DNA of 64,000 nt from Ch128b sp964527925. GTDB taxonomy: Bacteria > Bacteroidota > Ignavibacteria > Ch128b. The DNA lies in NCBI GenBank assembly GCA_964527925.1, contig CAZGQO010000012.1, forward strand, positions 7,106 through 71,105, written 5' to 3'. Both the position numbers and the translations under genes were made by a program. This document shows positions 34,709-44,289 of this stretch, piece after piece. The first letter of the stretch is position 1; each line of letters starts with the position of its first letter. Under the pieces are notes generated by a model. That model was not told where the DNA came from. It worked only from the letters and a program-made list of their open reading frames with translations, and made no database searches.

Positions 34709-35190
34709 TGGATCTAATTCTGATTTATCTTCTAATGTTAGTCGACTTGATTCTTATTTTTCTGGAAATCATAATTCTTCCTGATCTGATTGCCGGTATT
34801 ATTGGCGGTTTGATGATAATAGGTTCACTCGTTAAGACTTTTATATTGAATGGAGCGTTGTGGGGAATCTTCAATCTTCTGATTTCTCTAATTTTCTTCA
34901 TTTTAATTTTCTTTTTGATCAGGAAATTTAAATTATGGGATAGATTAGTGTTGAAGGAAAAACATATTAATTCCAGTAATGAATTATTAAAAGACGATGC
35001 GTATGATAAACTGCTTAATCTTATTGGTATCACACTAACCCAATTAAAACCATCTTGCTATATTTTAGTTGGTGGAAAAAAGTTTGAAGCAATTTGTGAA
35101 AGTGCATTTATTCCAAGAAATCAAAAAGTTAAAGTCATCTCAGTTGAAAGTTCAAAATTAAAAGTAATAAATATTGAGGAACAGCCATGA
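34708..35190 (+). CDS. NfeD-like membrane protein
   Basis: 160 residues from ATG 34708, overlapping the previous stop (TGATG). Three or so N-terminal helices (1-72) are followed by a soluble domain with LIGITLTQLKPSCYILVGGKKFEAICE, the NfeD C-terminal OB-fold pattern (G-x-A-x-T-x-L-x-P-x-G). NfeD partners with a stomatin/prohibitin-like or ClpP-like protein that is not next to it here. The following gene begins within its stop region (ATGA). Confidence 0.78.
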   Translation: MDLILIYLLMLVDLILIFLEIIILPDLIAGIIGGLMIIGSLVKTFILNGALWGIFNLLISLIFFILIFFLIRKFKLWDRLVLKEKHINSSNELLKDDAYDKLLNLIGITLTQLKPSCYILVGGKKFEAICESAFIPRNQKVKVISVESSKLKVINIEEQP

Positions 35191-36461
35191 AAAAAATATT
35201 TTTATTAGTTCTTTTAAATTCAGCTTTACTTTTCGCTCAAATTAAGTTTGAAGATTTTTTTACGGATAAGACCCTTCGAATAGATTATTATCATGCTGGT
35301 GATTTTAAAGAACAGTTTGTTTTATTTGATGAATTGAGAGAAGAGCCATACTGGGGTGGACCAAAAAAGAATTTAGTTGACCCATTAAATTTTGGAAATT
35401 ACAAGTATGAAGTCTATGATAAAGAAACTAATCAACTAATTTTTTCTCGTGGTTATTCAACACTTTTTGCTGAATGGTTGACAACGCCAGAAGCTAAAAA
35501 AGTAAGACGGGCATTTCATGAAACAATAGTTTTTCCATACCCCAAAAAAGAAGTTATTGTAAAATTATATTCGAGAGACTCAAAAAATCTTTTTCAAAAA
35601 GTTTTTGAATTAGAAATTGACCCTCAAAATCCTTTTATTAAAAAAGATAAACCTCATAAGTTTGATACACTGAGAGTTTTATTCAACGGCAATCCAAATG
35701 AAAAAGTTGATATTGTTGTAATTCCGGAAGGATACACTCAAAATGAAATGGGAAAATTCAAATCTGATTTAAAAAAATTTGTGAATCATCTTTTTAATTC
35801 TTCACCTTACAAAGAGAATAAAAATAACTTTAACATCTGGGCAGTAAAAGCTCCCTCTGAGGAAAGTGGAACAGATATCTCACGACAAAATATCTGGAAA
35901 AATACAATTGTAAATTCTTCGTTCTATACTTTTGATACTGAAAGATATTTGATGACAGAGGATAATAAAACATTAAGAAACCTTGCTTCAAATGTTCCTT
36001 ATGATTTGATTTACATTATGGTAAATACTTCTAAATATGGCGGTGGAGCAATTTATAATCATTATTCCGTTTGTGCAGCTGATAATGAACATCTTGAATA
36101 TCTTATTGTACATGAGTTCGGCCATGGTTTTGCTGGACTTGGTGATGAATATTATACTTCTCAAGTCTCTTATGAAGAATTTTACAGACACGATGTTGAA
36201 CCATGGGAGAGAAATTTAACTACACTTGTTGATTTCGATTCCAAATGGAAAAACTTGATTGACAAAGATACTCCAATTCCTACTCCACCAACTGAGGAGT
36301 ATAAAAACAAAGTTGGAGTATTTGAAGGTGGAGGTTATGTACCGAAAGGAGTTTATCGTCCAATGATGGATTGTACAATGAAGTCAAGGTCTGTAAATAA
36401 TTTCTGCGTTGTTTGCAAACAGATTATTCAAGATGTAATTAATTATTATTGTGATAAATAA
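35187..36461 (+). CDS. Secreted M64-family zinc metallopeptidase
   Basis: 424 residues with a signal peptide (MKKIFLLVLLNSALLFAQ). An N-terminal beta domain (about 20-150) precedes the peptidase M64 (IgA peptidase) domain: DIVVIPEGYTQNE near 178 and the zinc site HEFGHGFAGLGDEY with His309 and His313 plus downstream acidic ligand. The C terminus has CVVCKQ, and no sorting domain is visible, so it may stay in the periplasm or be released. ATGA overlap with the NfeD-like gene. Confidence 0.9.
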   Translation: MKKIFLLVLLNSALLFAQIKFEDFFTDKTLRIDYYHAGDFKEQFVLFDELREEPYWGGPKKNLVDPLNFGNYKYEVYDKETNQLIFSRGYSTLFAEWLTTPEAKKVRRAFHETIVFPYPKKEVIVKLYSRDSKNLFQKVFELEIDPQNPFIKKDKPHKFDTLRVLFNGNPNEKVDIVVIPEGYTQNEMGKFKSDLKKFVNHLFNSSPYKENKNNFNIWAVKAPSEESGTDISRQNIWKNTIVNSSFYTFDTERYLMTEDNKTLRNLASNVPYDLIYIMVNTSKYGGGAIYNHYSVCAADNEHLEYLIVHEFGHGFAGLGDEYYTSQVSYEEFYRHDVEPWERNLTTLVDFDSKWKNLIDKDTPIPTPPTEEYKNKVGVFEGGGYVPKGVYRPMMDCTMKSRSVNNFCVVCKQIIQDVINYYCDK

Positions 36462-36463
36462 AA

Positions 36464-37699
36464 ATGGATCAAAGAAAACTTTATAGAACACTTGAAAGAA
36501 TTACTAATCAACCTGCAGAATCGGAAGAGCAACTTCTAATCAATGTTTTAAAAGAAGTTGTTGCAAGCCCTGAATTTAAAGTCACTGGTGGTAGAATATG
36601 GAAACTAACTCCTTCAAAAACAAAATATAAATTGATAGCTCAGGAAGGTGCGGTTGATAAAATTAGAGAAGGTTTCACTATCAATGTTTCTGATTATCCA
36701 ATGTTCGAAGTTATTGCTCGAGAAAGAACAGTCCTTGCAACTGAGACAAATGAGTACTTACGCAAAAAAGGTATTTTGAAATATTCAGCAACAGGAGTTG
36801 GTGAGAAAGTCAAAGGTGAAAAATTTCCTCTTTATCAGTATTTACTTGCTTTCTCAGCCGATGAAATAAATCAAGACTTATTCTATACTCTGAACATTAT
36901 TGCAACAGCGCTGACAGCAACTCTTCGTAACAGAAAACTTGAAAAAAGATCCAAGCAGCTCATTGAAGATATAGATGATGCTGCAAGTCTGCAGAAAAGA
37001 ATTTTACCTGCTCATGATTTTAAGTTTGCTGGTTACGAAATCTTTGGAGTCTCAATTCCAGATCGAATTGTTGGCGGAGATTTTTACGATTATCTCGAAG
37101 TCGGTGAAGATGGTGATAGATTGGGAGTTGTTGTTGCCGATGTAGCCAATAAAGGATTCGCTGCCGCTGCAGAAGCTTTTTATGTTTCAGCAGCATTGAG
37201 AATGGCAGCAAGCTATCAAACTCAGCTATCTTCATTAATGAAAAGATTAAATAATCTCGTTTATAAAATTTTCCCAAACGACAGATTTGTATCTTTATTT
37301 TACATAGAACTAACAAGTGACGGAAGTGGTTATTGTACTTATTGTAATGCCGGTCACAACAGTCCCATTCTTTTCAGATCAAAAACTAATTCTATTGAGT
37401 TACTCGATTCAACCGGACCACTTATTGGACCTGCTTACAATTCAAAATTTCAAACTTCAATCATAAAATTAGAGAAAGATGATTTTGTGGTGATTTACAC
37501 TGATGGAATTACGGAGGCAATGGATGAGAACGAAAATATGTATGGTGAGGAGAGATTAATAAACTTAATTAAAAAACTGATAGGTAAATCAGCAAAAGAA
37601 ATCACGCAATTATTAATTGAAGATGTACAAATATTTAGTGCTCGTGGTGAATATTCTGATGATAAAACTATTGTTACATTGAAGAAAGTTGACAATTAA
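36464..37699 (+). CDS. SpoIIE-type PP2C serine phosphatase with GAF-like sensor
   Basis: 411 residues. N-terminal region (about 1-165) resembles a GAF domain; a short coiled linker with ASLQKRILP follows, then the phosphatase with metal ligands in IVGGDFYDY, VADVANKG, YTDGITEA and SDDKTIV. It would dephosphorylate an anti-sigma antagonist (STAS) protein. It is cytoplasmic and stands apart from the larger partner-switching operon at 54-59 kb. It starts two bases after the M64 stop. Confidence 0.9.
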   Translation: MDQRKLYRTLERITNQPAESEEQLLINVLKEVVASPEFKVTGGRIWKLTPSKTKYKLIAQEGAVDKIREGFTINVSDYPMFEVIARERTVLATETNEYLRKKGILKYSATGVGEKVKGEKFPLYQYLLAFSADEINQDLFYTLNIIATALTATLRNRKLEKRSKQLIEDIDDAASLQKRILPAHDFKFAGYEIFGVSIPDRIVGGDFYDYLEVGEDGDRLGVVVADVANKGFAAAAEAFYVSAALRMAASYQTQLSSLMKRLNNLVYKIFPNDRFVSLFYIELTSDGSGYCTYCNAGHNSPILFRSKTNSIELLDSTGPLIGPAYNSKFQTSIIKLEKDDFVVIYTDGITEAMDENENMYGEERLINLIKKLIGKSAKEITQLLIEDVQIFSARGEYSDDKTIVTLKKVDN

Positions 37700-37735
37700 A
37701 TTTATATTATTGCAAGTAATAAGTTGAGTTTATAG

Positions 37736-38548
37736 ATGAAAAGAAATATTAATGGGGAAATATTTTTTGAGACTGAAAACATTAAAATAATTAATGAAGA
37801 TTTTTTAAAGACTGAAATGATTCAGAAAGCCTTGATAGATTTAATTGTAACCTCACCACCTTATAATATTGATATCAGATATAATGAATTTGATGATTCA
37901 ATTGAATATGATAACTACTTGAATTTTTCAGAAAAATGGCTAAGTAAGTCATATGATTTATTAAAAGATGATGGAAGATTATGTTTGAATATTCCTTTGC
38001 ATAAGAACAAAGGAGGTCATCAGAGTGTTTATGCTGACCTGGTACATATCTCAAAAAAAGTTGGCTTTAAATATCATTCAACAATAATCTGGAATGAACA
38101 AAATATTTCTCGACGAACAGCATGAAGTTCCTGGCTTTCTGCTTCAGCTCAGTATATAATTGCTCCTGTTGAAATGATTGTGGTTCTTTATAAAAAATTT
38201 TGGAAAAAAGTTAGTGGCTCTAAAAAATCGGATATTGCAAAGGAAAAGTTCATTGATTGGACTAATGGTGTATGGAATTTTTCAGGTGAAAGTAAAAAAA
38301 GAGTAAATCATCCGGCTCCGTTTCCAGTTGAATTACCGAAAAGGTGTATTAAATTATTTTCATATATTGGAAATGTTGTGTTGGATCCTTTTCTCGGTAG
38401 TGATACAACTCTAATAGCTTGCGTACTTACAAATAGAATTGGTATTGGTGTGGAGATTGATAAAAACTACTGTGAACTTTCATTGAAAAGGCTTGCGAAA
38501 GAAGCCAATCTTAACCAACTAAGAATAAAGGAGCTTTTTACCTTTTGA
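37736..38548 (+). pseudogene. DNA methyltransferase (beta class) interrupted by an in-frame TGA
   Basis: A reading frame of 270 codons is intact except for TGA at 38123-38125. Before it come TSPPYNID (catalytic motif IV, about residue 42) and the RLCLNIPLH strand. After it come SSWLSASAQYIIAPVE, VWNFSGES, HPAPFPVELP and DPFLGSDTT (motif I, SAM binding). The order IV then I is the beta class, N4-cytosine or N6-adenine. In this family the position is usually Trp (RTAWGSW), so one G-to-A change of TGG would explain it. No frameshift is involved. Only a full-length product would contain both motifs, so as written it is inactive. Confidence 0.85.
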
Positions 38549-39108
38549 AACCTTCACAAAAAAATATCACTGTTAGAGACCTCATAATTGAATATTTTAA
38601 AAAATATCCCAAACAAGATTTAAAGCATGGCCCTGTCGTTGATTATGTTGAGAAAAAATATCTAAAAAAGATGAATAAGAAACCTCGAGATGTATGGAGA
38701 GAAATCAGGAGACTTTATCAGGAAGGTTTTTTGATAAAGTTGAAGATGGTTGTAAATAGGTATGATCCTGATTTCATTAATGATAGTGAATTGCAACATT
38801 TCTCAGACCATATTAAGAAAAAAATATTTGAAAGAGATAATTATAAATGTGTGGTCTGTGGTAGAGGTTTGGAAGATGGGATTGAAATTCATGTTGATCA
38901 CAAAGTTCCACTATCACGAGGTGGGGATAATTCAATTGAAAATGGGCAAACTTTGTGTTCTGAACATAATTTATTAAAGAAAAATTATTCACAAACAGAA
39001 TTTGGTAAAAGGTTAGTTATAGATCTTTACGAAAAAGCATTAAAAATAGGAGATAATAGAATTATTAAATTCTGCAAGTCAATCTTTGATGTTTATAATT
39101 CTTTTTAA
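38545..39108 (+). CDS. HNH endonuclease, probable restriction partner
   Basis: 187 residues. The TTG start overlaps the methyltransferase stop (TTGA), with AAGGAG upstream. An N-terminal winged-helix-like region (about 1-75) precedes the HNH module: CVVCGRG (two zinc cysteines), the VDHKVPLSRGG catalytic segment and CSEHN with the second metal pair. Because it is coupled to a methyltransferase, it is likely the restriction enzyme of a type II-like system. If the methylase is really dead, the nuclease must be inactive, non-restricting, or act on unmodified invaders only under a different protection; this is unresolved. Confidence 0.82.
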   Translation: MKPSQKNITVRDLIIEYFKKYPKQDLKHGPVVDYVEKKYLKKMNKKPRDVWREIRRLYQEGFLIKLKMVVNRYDPDFINDSELQHFSDHIKKKIFERDNYKCVVCGRGLEDGIEIHVDHKVPLSRGGDNSIENGQTLCSEHNLLKKNYSQTEFGKRLVIDLYEKALKIGDNRIIKFCKSIFDVYNSF

Positions 39109-39214
39109 GTAAATGGTCATATTAAACGACCAGATGAGAAATAATTGATGTTTACCATATATTATTATATTTGGATTCTTACAAATTTGTTAAATCAATA
39201 TTTTTAGGTTGTCT

Positions 39215-40525
39215 ATGATATCAAATCTTCTTAAACAAATGGGAGTTGTAGGAGCTGGTGGAGCAGGATTCCCAACTTATGTTAAATCACAAGCTCAGGT
39301 AGAATTTGTAATCGCTAACGGTGCTGAATGTGAACCTCTTATTCATAAAGATCTCGAATTAATGCTCCATTTCCCTGATAAAATTATTCAGGGAATAAAA
39401 ATTATGATGGAAGCTACTCAAGCTCGGAAAGGGAAATTTGGAATAAAAGAAAAACATCAGGATGCAATTGATAAAATCTCCAAGTTTATTAAAGGAACCT
39501 CGATTGATTTTACATTTCTTGGTGATTTTTATCCTTCTGGTGATGAATTCGAAGTTGTTTATGCTGCAACTGGCAGATTAATTCCACCAGCTGGAATTCC
39601 ACTTCAGGTTGGTTGCGTGGTAAATAATGTTGAAACTTTGTTTAATGTAGCTAATGCAGTTGAGAATAAACCAGTTGCAAGAAAAATTATTTCAATTAGT
39701 GGTGAAGTAAAAAATCCAAAAAGTTTTTTTGTACCAATTGGCACATCTTTTCGAGATGTAATTGAGTTAGCAGGAGGAACAACGGTAAGAGAATTTGCAA
39801 TCATTGTAAGTGGACTTATGATGGGCTCAATCACTTTTGATTTGGATGATGTTGTAACCAAAACTACTGCTGGATTAATAATTCTTCCCAGAGATCATTT
39901 TCTCGTCACAAGAAAAACTCAACCACCCGAAAACAGAAATCGAATTGGTAAATCTGCCTGTGATCAGTGCAGTTATTGTACAGAATTTTGTCCTCGTTAT
40001 CTGCTTGGTTATGAAGTTATGCCTCACAAAGTTATGCGAAGTCTTGGTTTTACATTGACAGGCGAAGCAATCTGGAATCAATGGGCTGAATTATGTTGTG
40101 CCTGTGGTTTGTGTACACTTTATGCTTGTCCGGAAGATTTATTCCCGAAAGAAGCTTGTGATAAAGCTAAGTTTGATATGCGTCAGGCTGGTATAAAATT
40201 CAAGCAAACCAAAGAAGTTGTTGTTCATCCGATGAAAGAATCAAGGCGAGTACCTCAATCACAGCTGAGAAGAAGATTAAAAGTAGATAATTATGATGTC
40301 GAAACTCCTTTTGAAGAACTGGATTTCAAACCTGAAGAAGTGAAAATCAAACTTCAACAACACATTGGTAAACCTGCACAACCAATTGTTGAAGTTGGTG
40401 ATTATGTAAAAGAGGGTCAGGTGATTGGGGAGGTTTCAGAAAATGATCTCGGTGCATTTATTCATTCAAGTATCGATGGAAAAGTTGTTGAAATAACAGA
40501 TCAACATATCGTTATTAAAAAATAA
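39215..40525 (+). CDS. pduS: PduS-like microcompartment electron-transfer protein
   Basis: 436 residues from ATG 39215 (a TTG two codons earlier is rejected). The N-terminal Rossmann/NQO1-like part has GVVGAGGAGFPTYVK and ANGAECEPLIHKDLELM as in RnfC and PduS, then a SLBB-like segment (GTSFRDVIELAGG). Two [4Fe-4S] sites follow: CDQCSYCTEFCP (from about 249) and CCACGLCTLYACP (from about 294). PduS is a flavin Fe-S cobalamin reductase of the propanediol microcompartment. The next gene is PduT-like, as in pdu operons. Confidence 0.9.
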   Translation: MISNLLKQMGVVGAGGAGFPTYVKSQAQVEFVIANGAECEPLIHKDLELMLHFPDKIIQGIKIMMEATQARKGKFGIKEKHQDAIDKISKFIKGTSIDFTFLGDFYPSGDEFEVVYAATGRLIPPAGIPLQVGCVVNNVETLFNVANAVENKPVARKIISISGEVKNPKSFFVPIGTSFRDVIELAGGTTVREFAIIVSGLMMGSITFDLDDVVTKTTAGLIILPRDHFLVTRKTQPPENRNRIGKSACDQCSYCTEFCPRYLLGYEVMPHKVMRSLGFTLTGEAIWNQWAELCCACGLCTLYACPEDLFPKEACDKAKFDMRQAGIKFKQTKEVVVHPMKESRRVPQSQLRRRLKVDNYDVETPFEELDFKPEEVKIKLQQHIGKPAQPIVEVGDYVKEGQVIGEVSENDLGAFIHSSIDGKVVEITDQHIVIKK

Positions 40526-40536
40526 CTGAGGTAAAC

Positions 40537-41088
40537 ATGGAAAGAAATTCAATAGGTTTAATAGAATTAAGTAGTATTGCAGCAGGATTTCAAGTAACTG
40601 ATGCAATGTTGAAAGCAGCTGAAGTAGAATTAATTTTATCAAGGACAATTTGTTCAGGGAAATACATGGTTTTAGTTCGTGGAGAAGTTGCTGCTGTTCA
40701 AAGTGCTGTTGATGCTGGTGCTGAAGCTGGTAATTTTTCAGTGATTGATACATTCGTAATTCCAAATGTCCACGAATCTATTTTCCCTGCAATTGCTGGT
40801 ACAACAAAAGTTGAAATGCTCGAAGCATTGGGAATTATTGAATCTTTTTCTGTTGCTTCTTTAATTGAAGGCGCCGATGCTGCAGTTAAAGCAGCAAATG
40901 TAAAATTAATTGAAGTTAGACTTGCAATGGCTTTAGGTGGAAAAGCTTTTGCGACTTTAACAGGTGAAGTAGCTGCTGTTCAAAGTGCTGTTGATGCTGG
41001 TGCATATGTTATTGGTAAGAAAGGATTGCTTGTAAATAAAGTCGTAATTCCTCAACCAAGATCTGAATTACTAAACGAAATGATTTAA
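40537..41088 (+). CDS. pduT: PduT-like tandem BMC shell protein
   Basis: 183 residues with two BMC domains (about 4-85 and 95-178), each with the pattern GEVAAVQSAVDAGA, which is repeated verbatim in both halves. The first half carries SRTICSGKY with Cys39 at the position of the Cys that holds the [4Fe-4S] cluster at the trimer pore in PduT. Trimers of this kind conduct electrons through the microcompartment shell. It is 11 bases after pduS. No other shell protein is in the window. Confidence 0.93.
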   Translation: MERNSIGLIELSSIAAGFQVTDAMLKAAEVELILSRTICSGKYMVLVRGEVAAVQSAVDAGAEAGNFSVIDTFVIPNVHESIFPAIAGTTKVEMLEALGIIESFSVASLIEGADAAVKAANVKLIEVRLAMALGGKAFATLTGEVAAVQSAVDAGAYVIGKKGLLVNKVVIPQPRSELLNEMI

Positions 41089-41122
41089 AATCTTCAATAA
41101 AAGTCTTTAAAGAAATTTCATT

Positions 41123-42649
41123 TTAGAATTTTTTCAATAATTCAGGTAAGACTTTAATTCCTTTTAGGATCTTCTTAAAAATTTTCATATCGAAAAGAAA
41201 TTCAGTGGCAGCTATGATTTTCTCTGTTCGTTTCTGTGAATAATTAAACCACCATAATTTTTTCTGCCATGTAAAACTATCAGTGTTGTAATATTTTTCG
41301 TAAACCATTTCCATTATACCACTTCTGCTGTGAACTCTTCCATTTCCACTCATTTTAATTCCACCAACAATTGCCTCACCCGCACCGAAATAACTAATTG
41401 AATCATTTATCAGAACAGATCCACTTTTGATCTTTTTGGCAATTTGAATTCCAAGTTTGATATTTTTTGTCCACACCGAAGCTGAAAGTCCATAATTAGA
41501 ATCATTCGCTAAATTAATTGCCTCATCAATTGATTTGAATTTCATCACTGGAATAACTGGTCCGAATGTTTCTTCCTGCATAACTTTCATTGAGTGATTT
41601 ACATCGATTAATAAAGTTGGTTGAACAAAATTTCCATCAATTTTTGCACCAAATAAAATTTTTGCACCTTTTTCTAATGCATCTTCGATTTGATCTTTAA
41701 TAATTTGAACTTGTTTAGTTAATTTGATATTTGAGTAATCATAATACATCGATTCTGAAAATGATTTTATGTTCTTAAGACAATCAATCATTTTTGAGAT
41801 AAAAGAATCAAAAATTTTTTCATCGACATATACTCGTTCAATTGAAACACATGTCTGACCTGCATTCATCAAGCATCCCCAGAGAATTCCCTGTACAGTT
41901 CTATCTAAATCAGAATCCTCGAGCACAATGGCTGGATCTTTTCCTCCAAGTTCAAGTGAAACGGGCAAAAGTTTTTCAGCTGTAGCTTTTGCGATAATTT
42001 TTCCAACAGCTGTACTTCCCGTGAAAAACAATTTATCAATCGGACTTTTAACAAGAGCTTCACCAACTTCGGCTTCACCATAAATTGTGTTGAAAACACC
42101 TTCGGGAATTCCTGTGGAGTTAATTAATTCGTCTATTTTTTTCCCAACCAACGATGTCCATTCAGATGGTTTGAAGATTACCGCATTGCCTGCAATCAAC
42201 GCAGGAATAATTTGACCCATTGGGAGTAACAGAGGATAATTCCACGGGCTTATTATTCCAATAACACCATAAGGTTCATATTCAATCCAGCTTTTTTTGT
42301 GAATCATCACCGGAAGTTTTATTCTTTCTTTATGAGGTTTTAGAAATTTGGAGGACTTTTTTAGATAATAACTTGCAATGCTCAGAGTTGGAATAATTTC
42401 AGTTGAGTAACTTTCAAAAATTGGTTTACCATTTTCCTTAGTAATCAAATTGGCAATTTCATCTCTATTCTGGTAAATAAGTTCTTTCAACTTTGAAATA
42501 AATTTCAATCGTTCTCTGAGATGTAGATTTTTGAAGTGTTGTTGAGCCGATCTTGCTTTTTCAACAATCAATGAAACTTCTTCTGGGTTGGTTCTAAGAA
42601 CTTCACCGATTTTTTCATTTGTGTTTGGATTGTAAGATTCAATCAACAC
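41123..42649 (-). CDS. Aldehyde dehydrogenase (NAD(P)-dependent)
   Basis: 508 residues of the ALDH superfamily. Catalytic Asn136 (SPWNYPL), NAD-binding FTGSTAVGK (209-217), Glu233 (LELGGKDP) and Cys267 (NAGQTC) are present. A C-terminal extension of about 60 residues is rich in aromatic and basic residues. Start is GTG 42649, inside the end of the upstream gene on the same strand. Possible substrates are 2-aminoadipate semialdehyde from the lysine pathway or an aldehyde linked to the pduS/pduT pair; neither is shown. It converges with pduT, 34 bases between stops. Confidence 0.92.
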   Translation of the reverse strand: MLIESYNPNTNEKIGEVLRTNPEEVSLIVEKARSAQQHFKNLHLRERLKFISKLKELIYQNRDEIANLITKENGKPIFESYSTEIIPTLSIASYYLKKSSKFLKPHKERIKLPVMIHKKSWIEYEPYGVIGIISPWNYPLLLPMGQIIPALIAGNAVIFKPSEWTSLVGKKIDELINSTGIPEGVFNTIYGEAEVGEALVKSPIDKLFFTGSTAVGKIIAKATAEKLLPVSLELGGKDPAIVLEDSDLDRTVQGILWGCLMNAGQTCVSIERVYVDEKIFDSFISKMIDCLKNIKSFSESMYYDYSNIKLTKQVQIIKDQIEDALEKGAKILFGAKIDGNFVQPTLLIDVNHSMKVMQEETFGPVIPVMKFKSIDEAINLANDSNYGLSASVWTKNIKLGIQIAKKIKSGSVLINDSISYFGAGEAIVGGIKMSGNGRVHSRSGIMEMVYEKYYNTDSFTWQKKLWWFNYSQKRTEKIIAATEFLFDMKIFKKILKGIKVLPELLKKF

Positions 42650-44289
42650 GAACCCTCCAGAATAGTTAATCTTAATTTTTCATAAAATACTTCTTGAGAA
42701 AGATTTGAAGTATAAATTATTTTATAATTTGACTTTTGATTTACCAGATAGTTGGAGATGATTTTTATCTTCTCAATATTAAGTGATAAATCAAAATCAA
42801 TCTGATGTTCTGCTAAATACTCTTCAACTACTTCGAAGAGGAAACTATCATTCTCTTCATATTTTTTAATGAAAACTACGATTCCATTTTTTAATCCAAC
42901 AATTTCCGCAGGCTTCAACTTCTCGAAAATTATGATGATTGCATTGATCGAATTAATTGGTTCTTTTAATACTTTAATTTTGCTGATGCTGTTAATAATT
43001 ACTTTAATTGAATCACGAACTTTGGCAGCTTCCTCAAATTTCTGACGATGAGAGAATTCCTTCATTTTATCAATTAATCGATTCAGGATAGAGAGATTAT
43101 TCCCCACCAAAAAAGATTTTACAACTTCAATTTCCTGATTGTATTCTTCTTGAATGTTTTTATTTATACAGGGACCGAGGCATCTTTTGATATCAAGAAG
43201 ATAACAGGGACGATTTTTTTTCAATGTCTTATCATCACATTCTCTTAACATTGTTGACCTTGAAATCACATCAAGAATTTCTTCGGCTGTTTCTCTTCGC
43301 TGGAATGGACCAAAATAAAGTGCACCACTTCCATTTAATCTGGATGTAACTTCAAGCCTTGGGAATGAGTGATCTGCTTGGAGAGCAATGAATGAATATT
43401 TTCTAACAATCTTTAAGGCTTTATTAAGTTTTGGTTTATATTTTTTTATCCATTCGGATTCAAGTAAAAAAGCTGAGAGTTCGCTTCCAGTCTCGATAAA
43501 TTCAAGAGAACTGGCGGACCTGATAATTTTTCTTGATCGACTGTCATCACTTCTGAAATAACTTAATACACGGGATCTTAAACTCTTTGCTTTACCAATA
43601 TAAATAATTTCGCTTTTTTTGTTCTTGAAAATGTAAATACCAGGCTTTTGAGGTATGTAAGCAATTTGTTCAGCTAATCCATTTCTTACTTTTAATTGAA
43701 ACAAACTTCGGGTAGGTCTATACTGAAAAGAAATTAAATCATCAAGACTTGAAAATTGGAATTGTTTTGAACCTTCATCAATCAATCGTAATAATAAATG
43801 AGCAGTAGCCAAAGCATCACCGAGCGCTCGGTGCGCGTTGAGATTTTTAATTCCCAGAAATCTTGTTAAAGAACTTAAGCCATAGCTATCCAATCCAGGT
43901 ACAATCCGTCTTCCCAATAATTTTGTACATAAAACTTGAATATCAGGAGGATATATATTTTCCCGTAAGAAACTATGTAAAACAAATTTGTGATCAAAAG
44001 AAGCATTGTGAGCAACAAAAATAGAGTCTTTCAAGAAATCACGAATTTGAAGAACAACCTCGTTAAATTTTGGAGCATTAAAAACATCTTCGTTTCTAAT
44101 TCCAGTTAAATCTGTTATAAATGGAGGAATAAAAGTTTCTGGATTAATTAGAGTTGAAAATTTGTCTGTTATTTTAAGGTTCTCAACTTTGACCAGCGCA
44201 ATTTCTATTATTCTATCAGTGACTGGATTTAATCCAGTTGTTTCGACATCACATACAACAAATTTTGCATTTTCGATTGATTGATTCAT
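42643..44289 (-). CDS. DnaQ-type exonuclease fused to UvrC-like GIY-YIG nuclease
   Basis: 548 residues. N-terminal DEDDh exonuclease (about 8-175): DVETTGLNP, AHNASFDHKF, and HRALGDALATAH. A UvrC-like half follows: GIY-YIG nuclease (about 215-295) with PGIYIFKNK and IYIGKAKSLRSR, a Cys-rich YLLDIKRCLGPCINK segment, and a UVR-like motif near 400-440. Such fusions occur in several phyla. A function in incision near DNA damage with trimming by the 3' exonuclease is plausible. A TTG at 44298 is an alternative start. Two genes on this strand overlap. Confidence 0.88.
   Translation of the reverse strand: MNQSIENAKFVVCDVETTGLNPVTDRIIEIALVKVENLKITDKFSTLINPETFIPPFITDLTGIRNEDVFNAPKFNEVVLQIRDFLKDSIFVAHNASFDHKFVLHSFLRENIYPPDIQVLCTKLLGRRIVPGLDSYGLSSLTRFLGIKNLNAHRALGDALATAHLLLRLIDEGSKQFQFSSLDDLISFQYRPTRSLFQLKVRNGLAEQIAYIPQKPGIYIFKNKKSEIIYIGKAKSLRSRVLSYFRSDDSRSRKIIRSASSLEFIETGSELSAFLLESEWIKKYKPKLNKALKIVRKYSFIALQADHSFPRLEVTSRLNGSGALYFGPFQRRETAEEILDVISRSTMLRECDDKTLKKNRPCYLLDIKRCLGPCINKNIQEEYNQEIEVVKSFLVGNNLSILNRLIDKMKEFSHRQKFEEAAKVRDSIKVIINSISKIKVLKEPINSINAIIIIFEKLKPAEIVGLKNGIVVFIKKYEENDSFLFEVVEEYLAEHQIDFDLSLNIEKIKIISNYLVNQKSNYKIIYTSNLSQEVFYEKLRLTILEGSC

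Noticed and set aside
38123..38125. TGA as a recoded Trp or selenocysteine codon
   Set aside because: TGA ends many other genes here (for example purD at 50934), no selenocysteine insertion hairpin was evident after it, and the family position is Trp, so mutation or error is simpler.
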